Part shown: positions 15,664-23,868 of the stretch, piece after piece
Position numbering within the stretch: position 1 is the stretch's first letter
Layout of the letters: each line of letters begins with the position of its first letter
DNA from: Streptomyces hygroscopicus
GTDB taxonomy: Bacteria; Actinomycetota; Actinomycetes; Streptomycetales; Streptomycetaceae
Reading direction: 5' to 3'
Length of the DNA stretch: 55,392 nucleotides
Assembly: GCF_026168105.1 (NCBI RefSeq)
Contig: NZ_LBMW01000049.1
Coordinates: forward strand, 1 to 55,392
Program-made: the position numbers and the translations under genes
Notes under the pieces: generated by a model
The model's input: only the letters and a program-made list of their open reading frames with translations
Told to the model about the DNA's origin: nothing
The model's database searches: none

Positions 15664-16962
15664 TTACTGCGCCGTGGAGTTCTGCAGGGCCTTCTGCAGA
15701 TCCTTGAGCGCCTGCGCGCTGTCCTTGCTGCCGGACAGAGCGGCGTAGGCCTCCTGCTGGACCGCCGACGTCACGTCGCCGTACTGCACCACACGCGGAC
15801 GCGGCACGGCATGCAGGATCGACTGCTTGAGCACGGGCAGGTACGGGTACTGCTGGTCCAGCGACTTGTCGTCGTACAGGTTCGCGTAGGGCGGGGCGAG
15901 GGAGGCGTCCTTGAGGAACGTGCCCGCGCTGTCCTCGTTGGTGAAGAACTTCATGAAGTCGAGGGCGGTGGCCTTGTTCTTGGCGAAGGACGACAGGGCC
16001 AGGTTGTGGCCGCCCAGGCTGGAGGAGCCGGGCCCGTTCAGACCGGGCAGTGGCGCGACCGCGAACTTCCCCGCCACCTTGCTCTTCTCGGCCAGCGAGT
16101 ACATGTAAGGCCAGTTGCGCAGGAAGACCAGCTTGCCGGCCTGGAACGCCTGACGGCCGTCCTCCTCCTGGTAGGTGATGGCTTCCTTGGGAATCGTGCC
16201 GTCCTTGAAGGAACCGGCGAGGAAGTCCAGGCCCTGCTTCGCCGCGGGGGTGTCCACGTCGGCCTTTCCGTTGGCGTCGGTGACGACACCGCCCGCGGAG
16301 TTCACGGCCTCGGAGAAGTTCACGGTCAGGCCCTCGTACTTCTGGAACTGCCCGGCGTAGCAGGACATGCCCTGGCCCTCGGGCAGCTTCTTGACCTTGG
16401 CGCAGTCGGCCTTCATCTGTGACCAGGTCGCCGGGGGCTCGGCGATGCCGGCCTTCTTCAGCAGATCGGAGCGGTAGTACAGCATCCCGCCGTCCGAGCT
16501 GGCCGGGGCCGCGTACAGACCCCCGCGGTACTTCGCCGTCTCCACGACCGGCTTGAGCATCTTCTGCAGCGGGAACTGGTCGGCGGGCAGACGGTCGATC
16601 CACTGGTGGGCGGCGAACTCCGACGTCCACACGACGTCGAGGGAGAGCAGCGTGTAGGCGTCGGACTTCGTCTCCGCGTTCTGGATCATCTGCTGCCGCT
16701 GCGAGTCGGCGTCCGTCGGCAGCTGTACGAAGGTGACCTTCTCGTTGGGGTGCAGCTGGTTCCAGCGGTCAATGACCTTCTGGACGACGCCGGAACTGTC
16801 CTTGCCCGCGGCGTACGTGATGGGGCCACGGCCCTTGAACGACGTGCTCCCGGCCTGTTCTCCCGAGCCGCTGCCGTCGGACGAGCCACAGGCGGTGAGG
16901 AGGAGCCCGGCGGCGAGAAGCGTTGCCGAGCACTGAACTGCTCTGGTGGTTCTGGTCTTCAC
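15664..16962 (-). CDS. Sugar ABC transporter solute-binding lipoprotein (MalE-like)
   Basis: The 432-residue product has a lipoprotein signal peptide with lipobox LTAC (lipidated cysteine at 25) and a Ser/Gly-rich linker. The family 1 extracellular sugar-binding fold follows (ITYAAGKDSSGVVQKVIDRWNQ at the start of the mature part). The GTG start at 16962 is well placed after AGGAG on the minus strand. It is first in the operon and divergent from the LacI gene. Maltodextrin or alpha-glucoside specificity is inferred from the GH13 enzyme in the operon. Confidence 0.93.
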   Translation of the reverse strand: MKTRTTRAVQCSATLLAAGLLLTACGSSDGSGSGEQAGSTSFKGRGPITYAAGKDSSGVVQKVIDRWNQLHPNEKVTFVQLPTDADSQRQQMIQNAETKSDAYTLLSLDVVWTSEFAAHQWIDRLPADQFPLQKMLKPVVETAKYRGGLYAAPASSDGGMLYYRSDLLKKAGIAEPPATWSQMKADCAKVKKLPEGQGMSCYAGQFQKYEGLTVNFSEAVNSAGGVVTDANGKADVDTPAAKQGLDFLAGSFKDGTIPKEAITYQEEDGRQAFQAGKLVFLRNWPYMYSLAEKSKVAGKFAVAPLPGLNGPGSSSLGGHNLALSSFAKNKATALDFMKFFTNEDSAGTFLKDASLAPPYANLYDDKSLDQQYPYLPVLKQSILHAVPRPRVVQYGDVTSAVQQEAYAALSGSKDSAQALKDLQKALQNSTAQ

Positions 16963-17000
16963 TGTCTTTTCTCCTGGTCGTGCGGAACCGAAGGCGCGGC

Positions 17001-17014
17001 TGACAGTGCTGTCA
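17001..17014. promoter_or_regulatory. Palindrome TGACAG-TG-CTGTCA
   Basis: A 6-bp inverted repeat with a 2-nt spacer, 39-52 nt upstream of the binding-protein gene start. It is a candidate operator for the adjacent LacI regulator. Confidence 0.35.
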
Positions 17015-17221
17015 CGGCGTTCTGTGCATGGAACACGCAGGTCAAGACATCCTGGGATGGCATCACGGGAACGGCTTGCACCCCGTCGAGACAACGCTTG
17101 CACGCTAGGAGTGCCCCTTGGTGAAGTCAATGCGTAACTTCCCGGTAGCAAGGGCAATTTTAGATGCTCTGTGCAGATTAAGTATGTGCAAAACGGTCGA
17201 AATCCCCGCGTATGGGAGTCG

Positions 17222-17235
17222 TGAAAGCGCTGTCT
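17222..17235. promoter_or_regulatory. LacI-type operator core TGAAAGCGCTGTCT
   Basis: The central AGCGCT palindrome with flanking TGAA resembles operators of LacI/CcpA-family regulators. It lies 44-57 nt before the LacI gene start, suited for autoregulation. Confidence 0.4.
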
Positions 17236-17266
17236 CAGCGGGTCTCGCAAAAGACCGCTTCTGTGC

Positions 17267-17272
17267 TAACTT
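17267..17272 (+). promoter_or_regulatory. -10-like TAACTT of the LacI gene, leaderless spacing
   Basis: TAACTT, preceded by TGTGC, ends 7 nt before the ATG at 17279. No ribosome binding site is seen, so a leaderless transcript is likely. Confidence 0.4.
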
Positions 17273-17278
17273 CCGCCT

Positions 17279-18346
17279 ATGCCACCAGCCCAGCGACACC
17301 CCACGATGGCCGACGTCGCCGAGCGGGCAGGCGTCTCCGCGTCCACCGTCTCGCGCACCCTTCGGGGCCTGACGACCGTGTCACCCGATGTCCGCGCCCG
17401 GGTCGAACAGGCCGCCCGCGAACTGAAGTTCGCGGTCTCACGGCAGGCCGCGAGTCTGGTCACCGGCAGGACCGGGGTCGTTGCGGTGCTCGTGCCCACG
17501 CTCAACTCGTGGTTCATGGGCTCGGCGTTGTCCTCCCTGGGCCCGTATCTGCGCGCGTCCGGCATGGAATTGAACGTCTACGTGATACCCGACCTGGCCG
17601 AGCGCACCTCGTTCTTCGAGCGTCTGCCGGCCCGGCGGAACGCCGACGCGCTGCTGGTGTTCGGCTTCGACCTCACCGACGAGGAGACGACCCGCCTGGA
17701 CGACCTCGGGATGCCGGTCATCTACGTCAGTCAGCACGCCGATGGCCGGCCGAGTGTGTACGTCGACGACGTGGCCGGAGCCTGCAAGGCCACCCGCCAT
17801 CTGCTCAACCTGGGGCACCGCCGGATCGCCTTCGCACCCACGGTGGCGGCCAGCGGGTTCAGCTTCAGCTCGCGCGAGCGGCTGCTCGGCTACCGGCAGA
17901 CGCTCACCGAGGCGGGCATACCTCTGGACGACGAACTGGTGGTCACCATGTCGGCCGAGGACAAGCGCGGCGTCGCCGAGGGGGTCGGGCGGCTGCTGAG
18001 CCTGCGGGAGCCGCCCACGGCGGTCTTCGCCGAGTACGACGAGCTGGCCGTATGCATCATCTCGACCCTGCGCAAGGCGCGGATCGAGGTGCCCGAGCGC
18101 ATGTCCGTCATAGGGTTCGACGACCATCAGATGTCCGAGTGGATCGACCTGTCCACGGTGGCGCAGTCCCCCTCGGACATGGGCCGTATCGCCGGTGAAC
18201 TGGCCCTGAAACTCATCGACGACGCCGCGGCGGACCACGCGCGGCACATCATCCTGCCCACGTACCTGATCCCCCGGGCCACCACCGCCCCGGCACCCCG
18301 CCCGCAGGGCGAGCAGGAGGAGGCCGACGGGTCCTCGTCGCTCTGA
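17279..18346 (+). CDS. LacI-family transcriptional regulator of the sugar operon
   Basis: The 355-residue product has the LacI helix-turn-helix and hinge at the start (TMADVAERAGVSASTVSRTLRG, about 9-30) and a periplasmic-binding-like sensor domain (GRTGVVAVLVPTLNSWFMG onward). It is divergent from the binding protein-permease-GH13 operon, the MalR arrangement in Streptomyces, so it most likely represses that operon until an alpha-glucoside enters. The C-terminal 20 residues are an acidic Pro-rich tail. Confidence 0.94.
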   Translation: MPPAQRHPTMADVAERAGVSASTVSRTLRGLTTVSPDVRARVEQAARELKFAVSRQAASLVTGRTGVVAVLVPTLNSWFMGSALSSLGPYLRASGMELNVYVIPDLAERTSFFERLPARRNADALLVFGFDLTDEETTRLDDLGMPVIYVSQHADGRPSVYVDDVAGACKATRHLLNLGHRRIAFAPTVAASGFSFSSRERLLGYRQTLTEAGIPLDDELVVTMSAEDKRGVAEGVGRLLSLREPPTAVFAEYDELAVCIISTLRKARIEVPERMSVIGFDDHQMSEWIDLSTVAQSPSDMGRIAGELALKLIDDAAADHARHIILPTYLIPRATTAPAPRPQGEQEEADGSSSL

Positions 18347-18535
18347 GGGCCGCCCACCCCCGAGCGGTCTCCACGGCTGCAACGGTTCCGTTTCCCTCAC
18401 CGCGCCCCTCCGTGCCGCGTGAGAGCAACGTTCCCTTGCGGTCACTCGCAGCCACAGGGCGGAAACCCGTTCTCCTTACCTTCGGGACTCATCACCGCGT
18501 ACGACACCCGGGCACCGGAGAACCGTGGAGGCGTC

Positions 18536-19918
18536 ATGACAGCCCCGAGCACAGCCCATGCATCGAGCAGGCCAGGCCGCTGGATCGAACACTGGGACCC
18601 GGAGGACGAGGCCTTCTGGAGCGAGACCGGGGAGAAGACCGCCCGGCGGAACCTCTTCTTCTCCGTCCTGTCCGAGCACATCGGGTTCTCGGTCTGGACC
18701 CTGTGGTCGGTGCTCGTGCTGTTCATGGGCCCCAAGTACGGGCTGAGCCCCGCCGACAAGTTCCTGCTGACCTCCATGGTCACGCTCGTCGGCGCCGTCG
18801 TACGCGTGCCCTACACCTTCGCCGTCGCCGTCTTCGGCGGGCGGAACTGGACGATCATCTCCGCGAGCCTGCTGCTGGTCCCGACGATCGCGGCGTTCAC
18901 CGTCATGCACCCCGGCACCTCCTTCTCCACCTTCCTGTGGATCGGAGTGCTCGCGGGAATCGGCGGCGGCAACTTCGCCTCCTCCATGACCAACATCAAC
19001 GCCTTCTTCCCGCTGCGGAAGAAGGGGTGGGCCCTCGGACTCAACGCGGGCGGCGGCAACATCGGCGTGCCCGTCATCCAGCTGGTGGCGCTCGCCGTCA
19101 TCGGGGCCGGCGGCGGACCGCGTGTGCTGCTCGGGATCTACATCCCGCTCATCGTCGTCGCGGCCGTGCTCGCCGCCCTGTTCATGGACAACATCGCGTC
19201 CGTGAAGAACGACACCGGCGCCGCCAAGGACGCGGCGAAGGACGCCCACACCTGGATCATGTCCGTCCTCTACGTCGGCACCTTCGGGTCCTTCATCGGG
19301 TACAGCTTCGCCTTCGGGCAGGTGCTCCAGAACGAGTTCGGGCGGACCCCGCTCCAGGCGGCGTACCTCACCTTCATCGGCCCGCTGCTCGGCTCCCTCG
19401 TCCGTCCCGTCGGCGGCCGGCTCGCCGACCGGTACGGCGGAGCGAGGATCACCCTGTGGAACTTCGTCGCCATGGCCGCCGCCACCGGGGTCCTGGTCGT
19501 GGCCGGCATGCGGAAGTCGCTGCCGCTGTTCGTGGCCGTGTTCGTGGTGCTGTTCGTGCTCAGCGGGCTCGGCAACGGGTCGACGTTCAAGATGATCCCG
19601 GGGATCTTCCAGGCCAAGGCCGTCGCCCAGGGGCTGCGCGGCGAGGATGCGGTGGCCTACGGCCGGCGGCTGTCCGGGGCCTCCATGGGGCTCATCGGAG
19701 CCGTGGGCGCGCTGGGCGGCGTCGGCATCAACCTGGCCTTCCGGCAGTCCTTCCTCTCCTACGGCTCCGGCACGGGCGCCTTCGTGGCCTTCCTCGCCTT
19801 CTACGCCGTCGCCTTCGCGGTCACCTGGGCCGTATACCTTCGCCGCCCGGCCGCCGAAGCGCAGGCCACAGCTGCGAACTCGGAGGCGAAGCCGCAGCTC
19901 GGCTATGCCGAAGTCTGA
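18536..19918 (+). CDS. narK: Nitrate/nitrite MFS transporter (NarK family)
   Basis: The 460-residue product has about 12 helices and both nitrate-signature segments of the family: GGGNFASSMTNINAFFP and GLNAGGGNIGVPVIQL. The ATG at 18536 follows GGAGG at good spacing; the frame extends upstream but is not coding-like there. It is followed after 117 nt by the NnaR-like regulator gene, the same pairing I recall in S. coelicolor. Direction (nitrate import or nitrite export) cannot be told from sequence alone. Confidence 0.92.
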   Translation: MTAPSTAHASSRPGRWIEHWDPEDEAFWSETGEKTARRNLFFSVLSEHIGFSVWTLWSVLVLFMGPKYGLSPADKFLLTSMVTLVGAVVRVPYTFAVAVFGGRNWTIISASLLLVPTIAAFTVMHPGTSFSTFLWIGVLAGIGGGNFASSMTNINAFFPLRKKGWALGLNAGGGNIGVPVIQLVALAVIGAGGGPRVLLGIYIPLIVVAAVLAALFMDNIASVKNDTGAAKDAAKDAHTWIMSVLYVGTFGSFIGYSFAFGQVLQNEFGRTPLQAAYLTFIGPLLGSLVRPVGGRLADRYGGARITLWNFVAMAAATGVLVVAGMRKSLPLFVAVFVVLFVLSGLGNGSTFKMIPGIFQAKAVAQGLRGEDAVAYGRRLSGASMGLIGAVGALGGVGINLAFRQSFLSYGSGTGAFVAFLAFYAVAFAVTWAVYLRRPAAEAQATAANSEAKPQLGYAEV

Positions 19919-20035
19919 CGTAACACCGCTGACACGAAGCCGAACCGGGCCCGTCACGCACCGTTGACAGGCTCGATCGGCATGCAGGTCAGACCGGTTC
20001 GACCGGTGCGACGACTCGAGTGCGGGACGAGAGCC

Positions 20036-21187
20036 ATGTACGACAACCAGCAGCGACCAGAACACGGCCCGCTCGCGGGGTTCACCGTGGGTGTGACGGC
20101 CGCGCGGCGCGCCGAGGAGCTGGGCGCCCTGCTCCAGCGACGTGGCGCGACCGTCCTGCATGCCCCGGCCCTGCGCATCGTGCCGCTCGCCGACGACGGT
20201 GAACTCCTCACCGCTACCAAGGAGTTGATCGACCAACCGCCGGAGGTCGTGGTCGCCACCACCGCGATCGGCTTCCGCGGCTGGATCGAGGCCGCCGACG
20301 GCTGGGGACTGGGCGAGGACCTGCTCGACCGGCTGCGCGGGGTGCGGCTGCTCGCGCGCGGCCCCAAGGTGAAGGGCGCGATACGGGCCGCCGGGCTGAC
20401 CGAGGGGTGGTCGCCCCCCTCCGAGTCCATGGCCGAGGTCCTCGACCGGCTGCTGGAGGACGGTGTCGACGGCAGTCGCATCGCCGTCCAGCTGCACGGC
20501 GAGCCGTTGCCCGGCTTCGTGGAGGCGCTGCGGGCCGGGGGCGCCGAGGTGGTCGGGGTGCCCGTGTACCGGTGGATGCCGCCGCAGGACATCGCGCCCC
20601 TCGACCGCCTCCTCGACGCGGCCGTCACCCGTGGCCTGGACGCGCTCACCTTCACCAGCGCGCCCGCCGCCGCGTCCCTGCTCTCGCGCGCCGAGGCACG
20701 CGGGCTGCTGCCCGAACTGCTGGCCGCGCTCCACCACGACGTGCTGCCCGCCTGCGTCGGACCCGTCACCGCGCTTCCGCTCCAGGCCCTGGGCGCCGAC
20801 ACGGTCCAGCCCGAACGCTTCCGGCTCGGCCCGCTCGTCCAGTTGCTGTGCCAGGAACTGCCCGGCCGCGCTCGGGTGCTGCCGATCGCCGGCCACCGGG
20901 TGGAGATCCGCGGGCAGGCGGTGATGGTCGACGGAACGCTGCGGCCCGTGCCGCCCGCCGGGATGTCCCTGCTGCGCGCCCTGTGCCGACGGCCCGGCTG
21001 GGTGGTCGCCCGGGCGGAACTGCTGCGGGCACTGCCGGGCGCCGGGCGGGACGAGCACGCGGTGGAGACGGCGATGGCCCGGCTGCGTACGGCGCTGGGG
21101 GCGCCCAAGCTGATCCAGACGGTGGTCAAACGCGGCTACCGGCTGGCGCTCGACCCGGCGGCCGACTCCAAGTACGCCGACGTGTGA
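20036..21187 (+). CDS. nnaR: Nitrate/nitrite assimilation regulator, HemD-like domain plus winged helix
   Basis: The 383-residue product has an N-terminal uroporphyrinogen-III synthase (HemD) fold (about 10-265; TVGVTAARRAEELGALLQRRG, FTSAPAAASL) and a C-terminal OmpR/PhoB-type winged helix (about 290-375; GMSLLRALCRRPGWVVARAELL, VETAMARLRTALG, VVKRGYRL). This architecture is that of NnaR, a co-activator of nitrate/nitrite genes with GlnR in S. coelicolor. Its place right after narK supports that role. Many databases call it simply uroporphyrinogen-III synthase; the fused DNA-binding domain argues against a purely enzymatic role. Confidence 0.85.
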   Translation: MYDNQQRPEHGPLAGFTVGVTAARRAEELGALLQRRGATVLHAPALRIVPLADDGELLTATKELIDQPPEVVVATTAIGFRGWIEAADGWGLGEDLLDRLRGVRLLARGPKVKGAIRAAGLTEGWSPPSESMAEVLDRLLEDGVDGSRIAVQLHGEPLPGFVEALRAGGAEVVGVPVYRWMPPQDIAPLDRLLDAAVTRGLDALTFTSAPAAASLLSRAEARGLLPELLAALHHDVLPACVGPVTALPLQALGADTVQPERFRLGPLVQLLCQELPGRARVLPIAGHRVEIRGQAVMVDGTLRPVPPAGMSLLRALCRRPGWVVARAELLRALPGAGRDEHAVETAMARLRTALGAPKLIQTVVKRGYRLALDPAADSKYADV

Positions 21188-21340
21188 GACGTCCGGGGCC
21201 TTCCCGGAGCGGGTGAGGGCAGGCACTGTAGGGGGTACGAACGGGGATACGAACCCCGGACACCCTCTCGCGGACACGTCCCCTCGGCGGCCCCCACCGG
21301 CCGCCGCTCGTCACGGCGACTCCAAGGCGGTGACAGGCAC

Positions 21341-21928
21341 ATGGCATCGGGCACGGCCACGGCCTCGTACGAGCTGCGGTTCGACTCCGGGCGGATCTGC
21401 CTGGACCTGCTGGCGACGGCGCATCCCGCGGAACGGCTGGACTCGGTGGAGCGATTGCGGGCGTGGATCAGCGGGGTCGGGCTGGTGCCGGCGGGTACTG
21501 CGCTGATCGGGGCCGACGCGGGGTGGCTGGCGGCCTTCCGTGAACTGCGCGGACATATCGGGCAATTGGTGCGCGGAGAGCTCGAGGGGCGGCCCTCGGA
21601 CGGGGCGCTCGCGCAGGTCAACGCGGTCGCGCGGCAGACGCCGCCCGTGCCGTGCGCCGTCCGGACGGAGGACGGTGCGCTGATACGGCGGCTGCGCGCG
21701 CTGCCGGGCCGCGAGGAGCTGCTGGCCGCGGTGGCCCGGGAGACGATCGAGCTGCTGACGGACCCCGGGGACCGGGCGATCCTGCGGCAGTGCGAGGGTG
21801 ACAACTGCCCCCTCGTCTACCTGGACACGTCCCGGGGGCGGCGCCGCCGCTGGTGCTCCAGCGAGGTGTGCGGCAACCGCGAACGAGTGGCCCGCCATCG
21901 CCGCCGAGCAGCGCTGTCCCGCGCATAG
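21341..21928 (+). CDS. CGNR zinc-finger / ABATE-domain protein
   Basis: The 195-residue product has an N-terminal ABATE-type domain (RFDSGRICLDLLATAH) and a C-terminal CGNR zinc finger with paired cysteines: CEGDNC, then WCSSEVCGNRERVARHRRR. The basic Arg-rich tail suggests nucleic acid binding, and the family is thought to be transcriptional regulators. It has its own promoter region with two TACGAAC repeats about 90 nt upstream. No target is evident. Confidence 0.9.
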   Translation: MASGTATASYELRFDSGRICLDLLATAHPAERLDSVERLRAWISGVGLVPAGTALIGADAGWLAAFRELRGHIGQLVRGELEGRPSDGALAQVNAVARQTPPVPCAVRTEDGALIRRLRALPGREELLAAVARETIELLTDPGDRAILRQCEGDNCPLVYLDTSRGRRRRWCSSEVCGNRERVARHRRRAALSRA

Positions 21929-22310
21929 GCGGTCCCGGTGTCGAAAGAAGACCCTCGGAGCGAAATGGGGGTATTCGTAGAACTCGCGGAAAACGGGCAA
22001 GTCATGGCGAAAAGTGGCTGAATAACGATGGTCGGGGCCGACGTCTCGACAGTTTCTCCATTCGGGTCCAGCCAAATTTTCACAAGGTGATCAAGGTGGG
22101 GCCCGGGAGTGAAGCTTCCGGTGGCTGTGACCTGCGTCTCCTCGCCGCCGATGCCGTATGTCCCCTTGGGGGAGAAATGGGTGCCCAGGAGGCGTGTCTT
22201 CCACACCTCTTCCAAGAAAATTTCGGTGTCACTTTGAACACGGCGGCCCTCCTCTGCGTACTCGGATATGAGCGACCGACTGGGGGAACCCCCGGACACC
22301 GGAGGTAGGC
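21929..22310. other. AT-richer intergenic interval before the ECF sigma gene
   Basis: About 382 nt with visibly lower GC than the flanks and no supported gene; only an 18-codon frame at about 21964 is present, which is not convincing. Near the 3' end, TGAAC (22236) and CGTA are about 17-18 nt apart, like an ECF-type -35/-10 pair. A GGGGG-AA-CCCCC hairpin precedes the sigma gene ribosome binding site. Confidence 0.45.
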
Positions 22311-22901
22311 GTGCGCAAGGATTCCGCCGTGGCTGATGAACGAAGGCCCAGGGCCCGACATCGCATGACCTCGTCCTCGGCGTCCTCCTCGACGGAGCCC
22401 GACGAGGAGCTGATGCGTGCCCTGTATCGAGAACACGCGGGACCACTGCTCGCCTACGTACTCCGCCTGGTCGCCGGAGACCGGCAGCGCGCCGAGGACG
22501 TTGTGCAGGAAACACTCATCCGTGCCTGGAAGAACGCCGGCCAGCTCAATCGAGCGACCGGTTCGGTACGCCCCTGGCTGGTGACGGTCGCCCGGCGCAT
22601 CGTCATCGACGGCCACCGCAGCCGGCAGGCCCGGCCGCAGGAGGTCGACCCGTCGCCGCTGGAGGTCATCCCCGCGGAGGACGAGATCGACAAGGCGTTG
22701 TGGCTGATGACACTGTCGGACGCGCTGGACGACCTGACCCCGGCTCACAGGGAGGTCTTGGTCGAAACGTACTTCAAAGGGCGTACGGTCAATGAGGCGG
22801 CCGAAACGCTCGGCATCCCCAGCGGAACGGTGCGCTCCAGGGTGTTCTACGCCCTGCGGTCCATGAAGCTCGCACTGGAGGAGCGGGGGGTGACGGCATG
22901 A
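22311..22901 (+). CDS. sigU: ECF RNA polymerase sigma factor (SigU-like)
   Basis: The 196-residue product has sigma region 2 (LYREHAGPLLAYVLRLVAGDRQRAEDVVQETLIRAW) and region 4 (LTPAHREVLVETYFKGRTVNEAAETLGIPSGTVRSRVFYAL). The GTG at 22311 is preceded by GGAGGT at ideal spacing. Its stop overlaps the start of the anti-sigma gene (ATGA), the standard coupled pair. The name SigU rests on gene order recalled from S. coelicolor (SCO2954, next to rsuA, a HelD gene and malic enzyme); the family call itself is firm. Confidence 0.85.
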   Translation: MRKDSAVADERRPRARHRMTSSSASSSTEPDEELMRALYREHAGPLLAYVLRLVAGDRQRAEDVVQETLIRAWKNAGQLNRATGSVRPWLVTVARRIVIDGHRSRQARPQEVDPSPLEVIPAEDEIDKALWLMTLSDALDDLTPAHREVLVETYFKGRTVNEAAETLGIPSGTVRSRVFYALRSMKLALEERGVTA

Positions 22902-23719
22902 GCAATATGTACGGGGGATACGGCACGGGTGGCCCGGGACCGGGCGCCGTAAGAGGTCCCCAAGGACAGGGCGACATCCATGAAACCGTCGGTGCCTACG
23001 CCCTCGGGATCCTGGACGACGCCGAGGCGACCGCTTTCGAGGCCCACCTCGCCACCTGCGACTGGTGCGCGCAGCAGCTCGACGACCTCGCCGGGATGGA
23101 GCCGATGCTGGCCGCGCTCGCGGACATGCCCGGCAGCCAGGGCACCCCGGCCATCGGCGAGTCCTTGTCCGCGAAGCCCAGCCCACGGCTGGCCGAACGG
23201 CTGGTCGACGAGGTCTCCGAGCGGCGTGCCCTGAAGCGCCGGCGCGGCTTCTACCTCGTCGCGGCGGCGGCCGCACTGATCATCGGCGGCCCGCTCACCG
23301 TGATGGCGGTGAACGGCGGCGGCAGCGGCGGCGGCGCCACCGACCCGATGGCTGCCGGTCCGGCCAAGCAGGCGTTCCAGGTCATGACCGACAAGTTCTC
23401 GGCGACCGACCCGGGCACCAAGGTCAACGCCGTGGTGGCGATGGAGCCCCGGGACTGGGGCACCCACGCCGTCCTTCAGCTGAAGAACGTCAAGGGCCCG
23501 CTCAAGTGCTCCCTGATCGCCGTCGGCAAGAACGGCGAGCGCGAGACGGTCACGTCCTGGTCCGTCCCGAAGTGGGGCTACGGCATGCCGAACGCCAAGA
23601 CGGAAGAGGCGAAGAACCCGCTCTACGTGCACGGCGGCGCCGCCTTCACGCCGAACGAGATCGACCACTTCGAGGTCATGACGTTCGACGGGAAGCGGTT
23701 GGTGGAGGTGAACGCATAG
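22898..23719 (+). CDS. rsuA: Zinc-binding anti-sigma factor, membrane-anchored (RsuA-like)
   Basis: The 273-residue product begins with a Gly-rich tail and a ZAS-type zinc anti-sigma domain: H28, H50, C54 and C57 in the H-x3-C-x2-C pattern (HLATCDWC). One membrane helix follows (about 118-138), then a Gly/Ser linker and an extracytoplasmic domain of about 120 residues. It overlaps the sigma gene by 4 nt and should hold that sigma factor at the membrane. The outer domain is the presumed signal sensor. The name is by synteny from memory. Confidence 0.87.
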   Translation: MSNMYGGYGTGGPGPGAVRGPQGQGDIHETVGAYALGILDDAEATAFEAHLATCDWCAQQLDDLAGMEPMLAALADMPGSQGTPAIGESLSAKPSPRLAERLVDEVSERRALKRRRGFYLVAAAAALIIGGPLTVMAVNGGGSGGGATDPMAAGPAKQAFQVMTDKFSATDPGTKVNAVVAMEPRDWGTHAVLQLKNVKGPLKCSLIAVGKNGERETVTSWSVPKWGYGMPNAKTEEAKNPLYVHGGAAFTPNEIDHFEVMTFDGKRLVEVNA

Positions 23720-23745
23720 GCGTTCCCGCACCTGCCTGAGCACCT

Positions 23746-23775
23746 CCCGCGGCATACGTACGAGCGTGCCGCGGG
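23746..23775 (+). terminator. Possible terminator after the anti-sigma gene
   Basis: A 9-bp inverted repeat CCCGCGGCA / TGCCGCGGG with a 12-nt loop lies 27 nt after the stop codon. A second hairpin (GGGGGCCCG at 23787-23795 with CGGGCCCCC at 23815-23823) follows. There is no T-tract. Confidence 0.5.
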
Positions 23776-23868
23776 CCGACGCGTGCGGGGGCCCGGAGCA
23801 GGCCGTAGCCTCTTCGGGCCCCCTTCGCGTACGGTGGACGGCTGCCCAGCACGTAAGAAGGGGGCCCG

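Larger units (their letters stand above)
16963..17278. other. Divergent control region of sugar operon and LacI gene
   Basis: The 316 nt hold several LacI-type operator candidates: TGACAG-TG-CTGTCA at 17001-17014, direct repeats GCTTGCAC at 17074-17081 and 17096-17103 (22 bp apart), and a GAAAGCGCT core at 17223-17231. No gene is supported here. Confidence 0.55.

Noticed and set aside
18347..18535. GlnR-type boxes (GTNAC / GAAAC) upstream of narK
   Set aside because: Single elements occur (GGTCAC, GGAAAC) but not with the expected 6-nt spacing, so I could not support a GlnR site.
18476..21277. A 933-codon open frame on the minus strand opposite narK and nnaR
   Set aside because: It has low-complexity Arg/Gly/Asp/His-rich sequence with no domain and lies opposite two well-supported genes. 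High GC makes stop codons rare in such frames.
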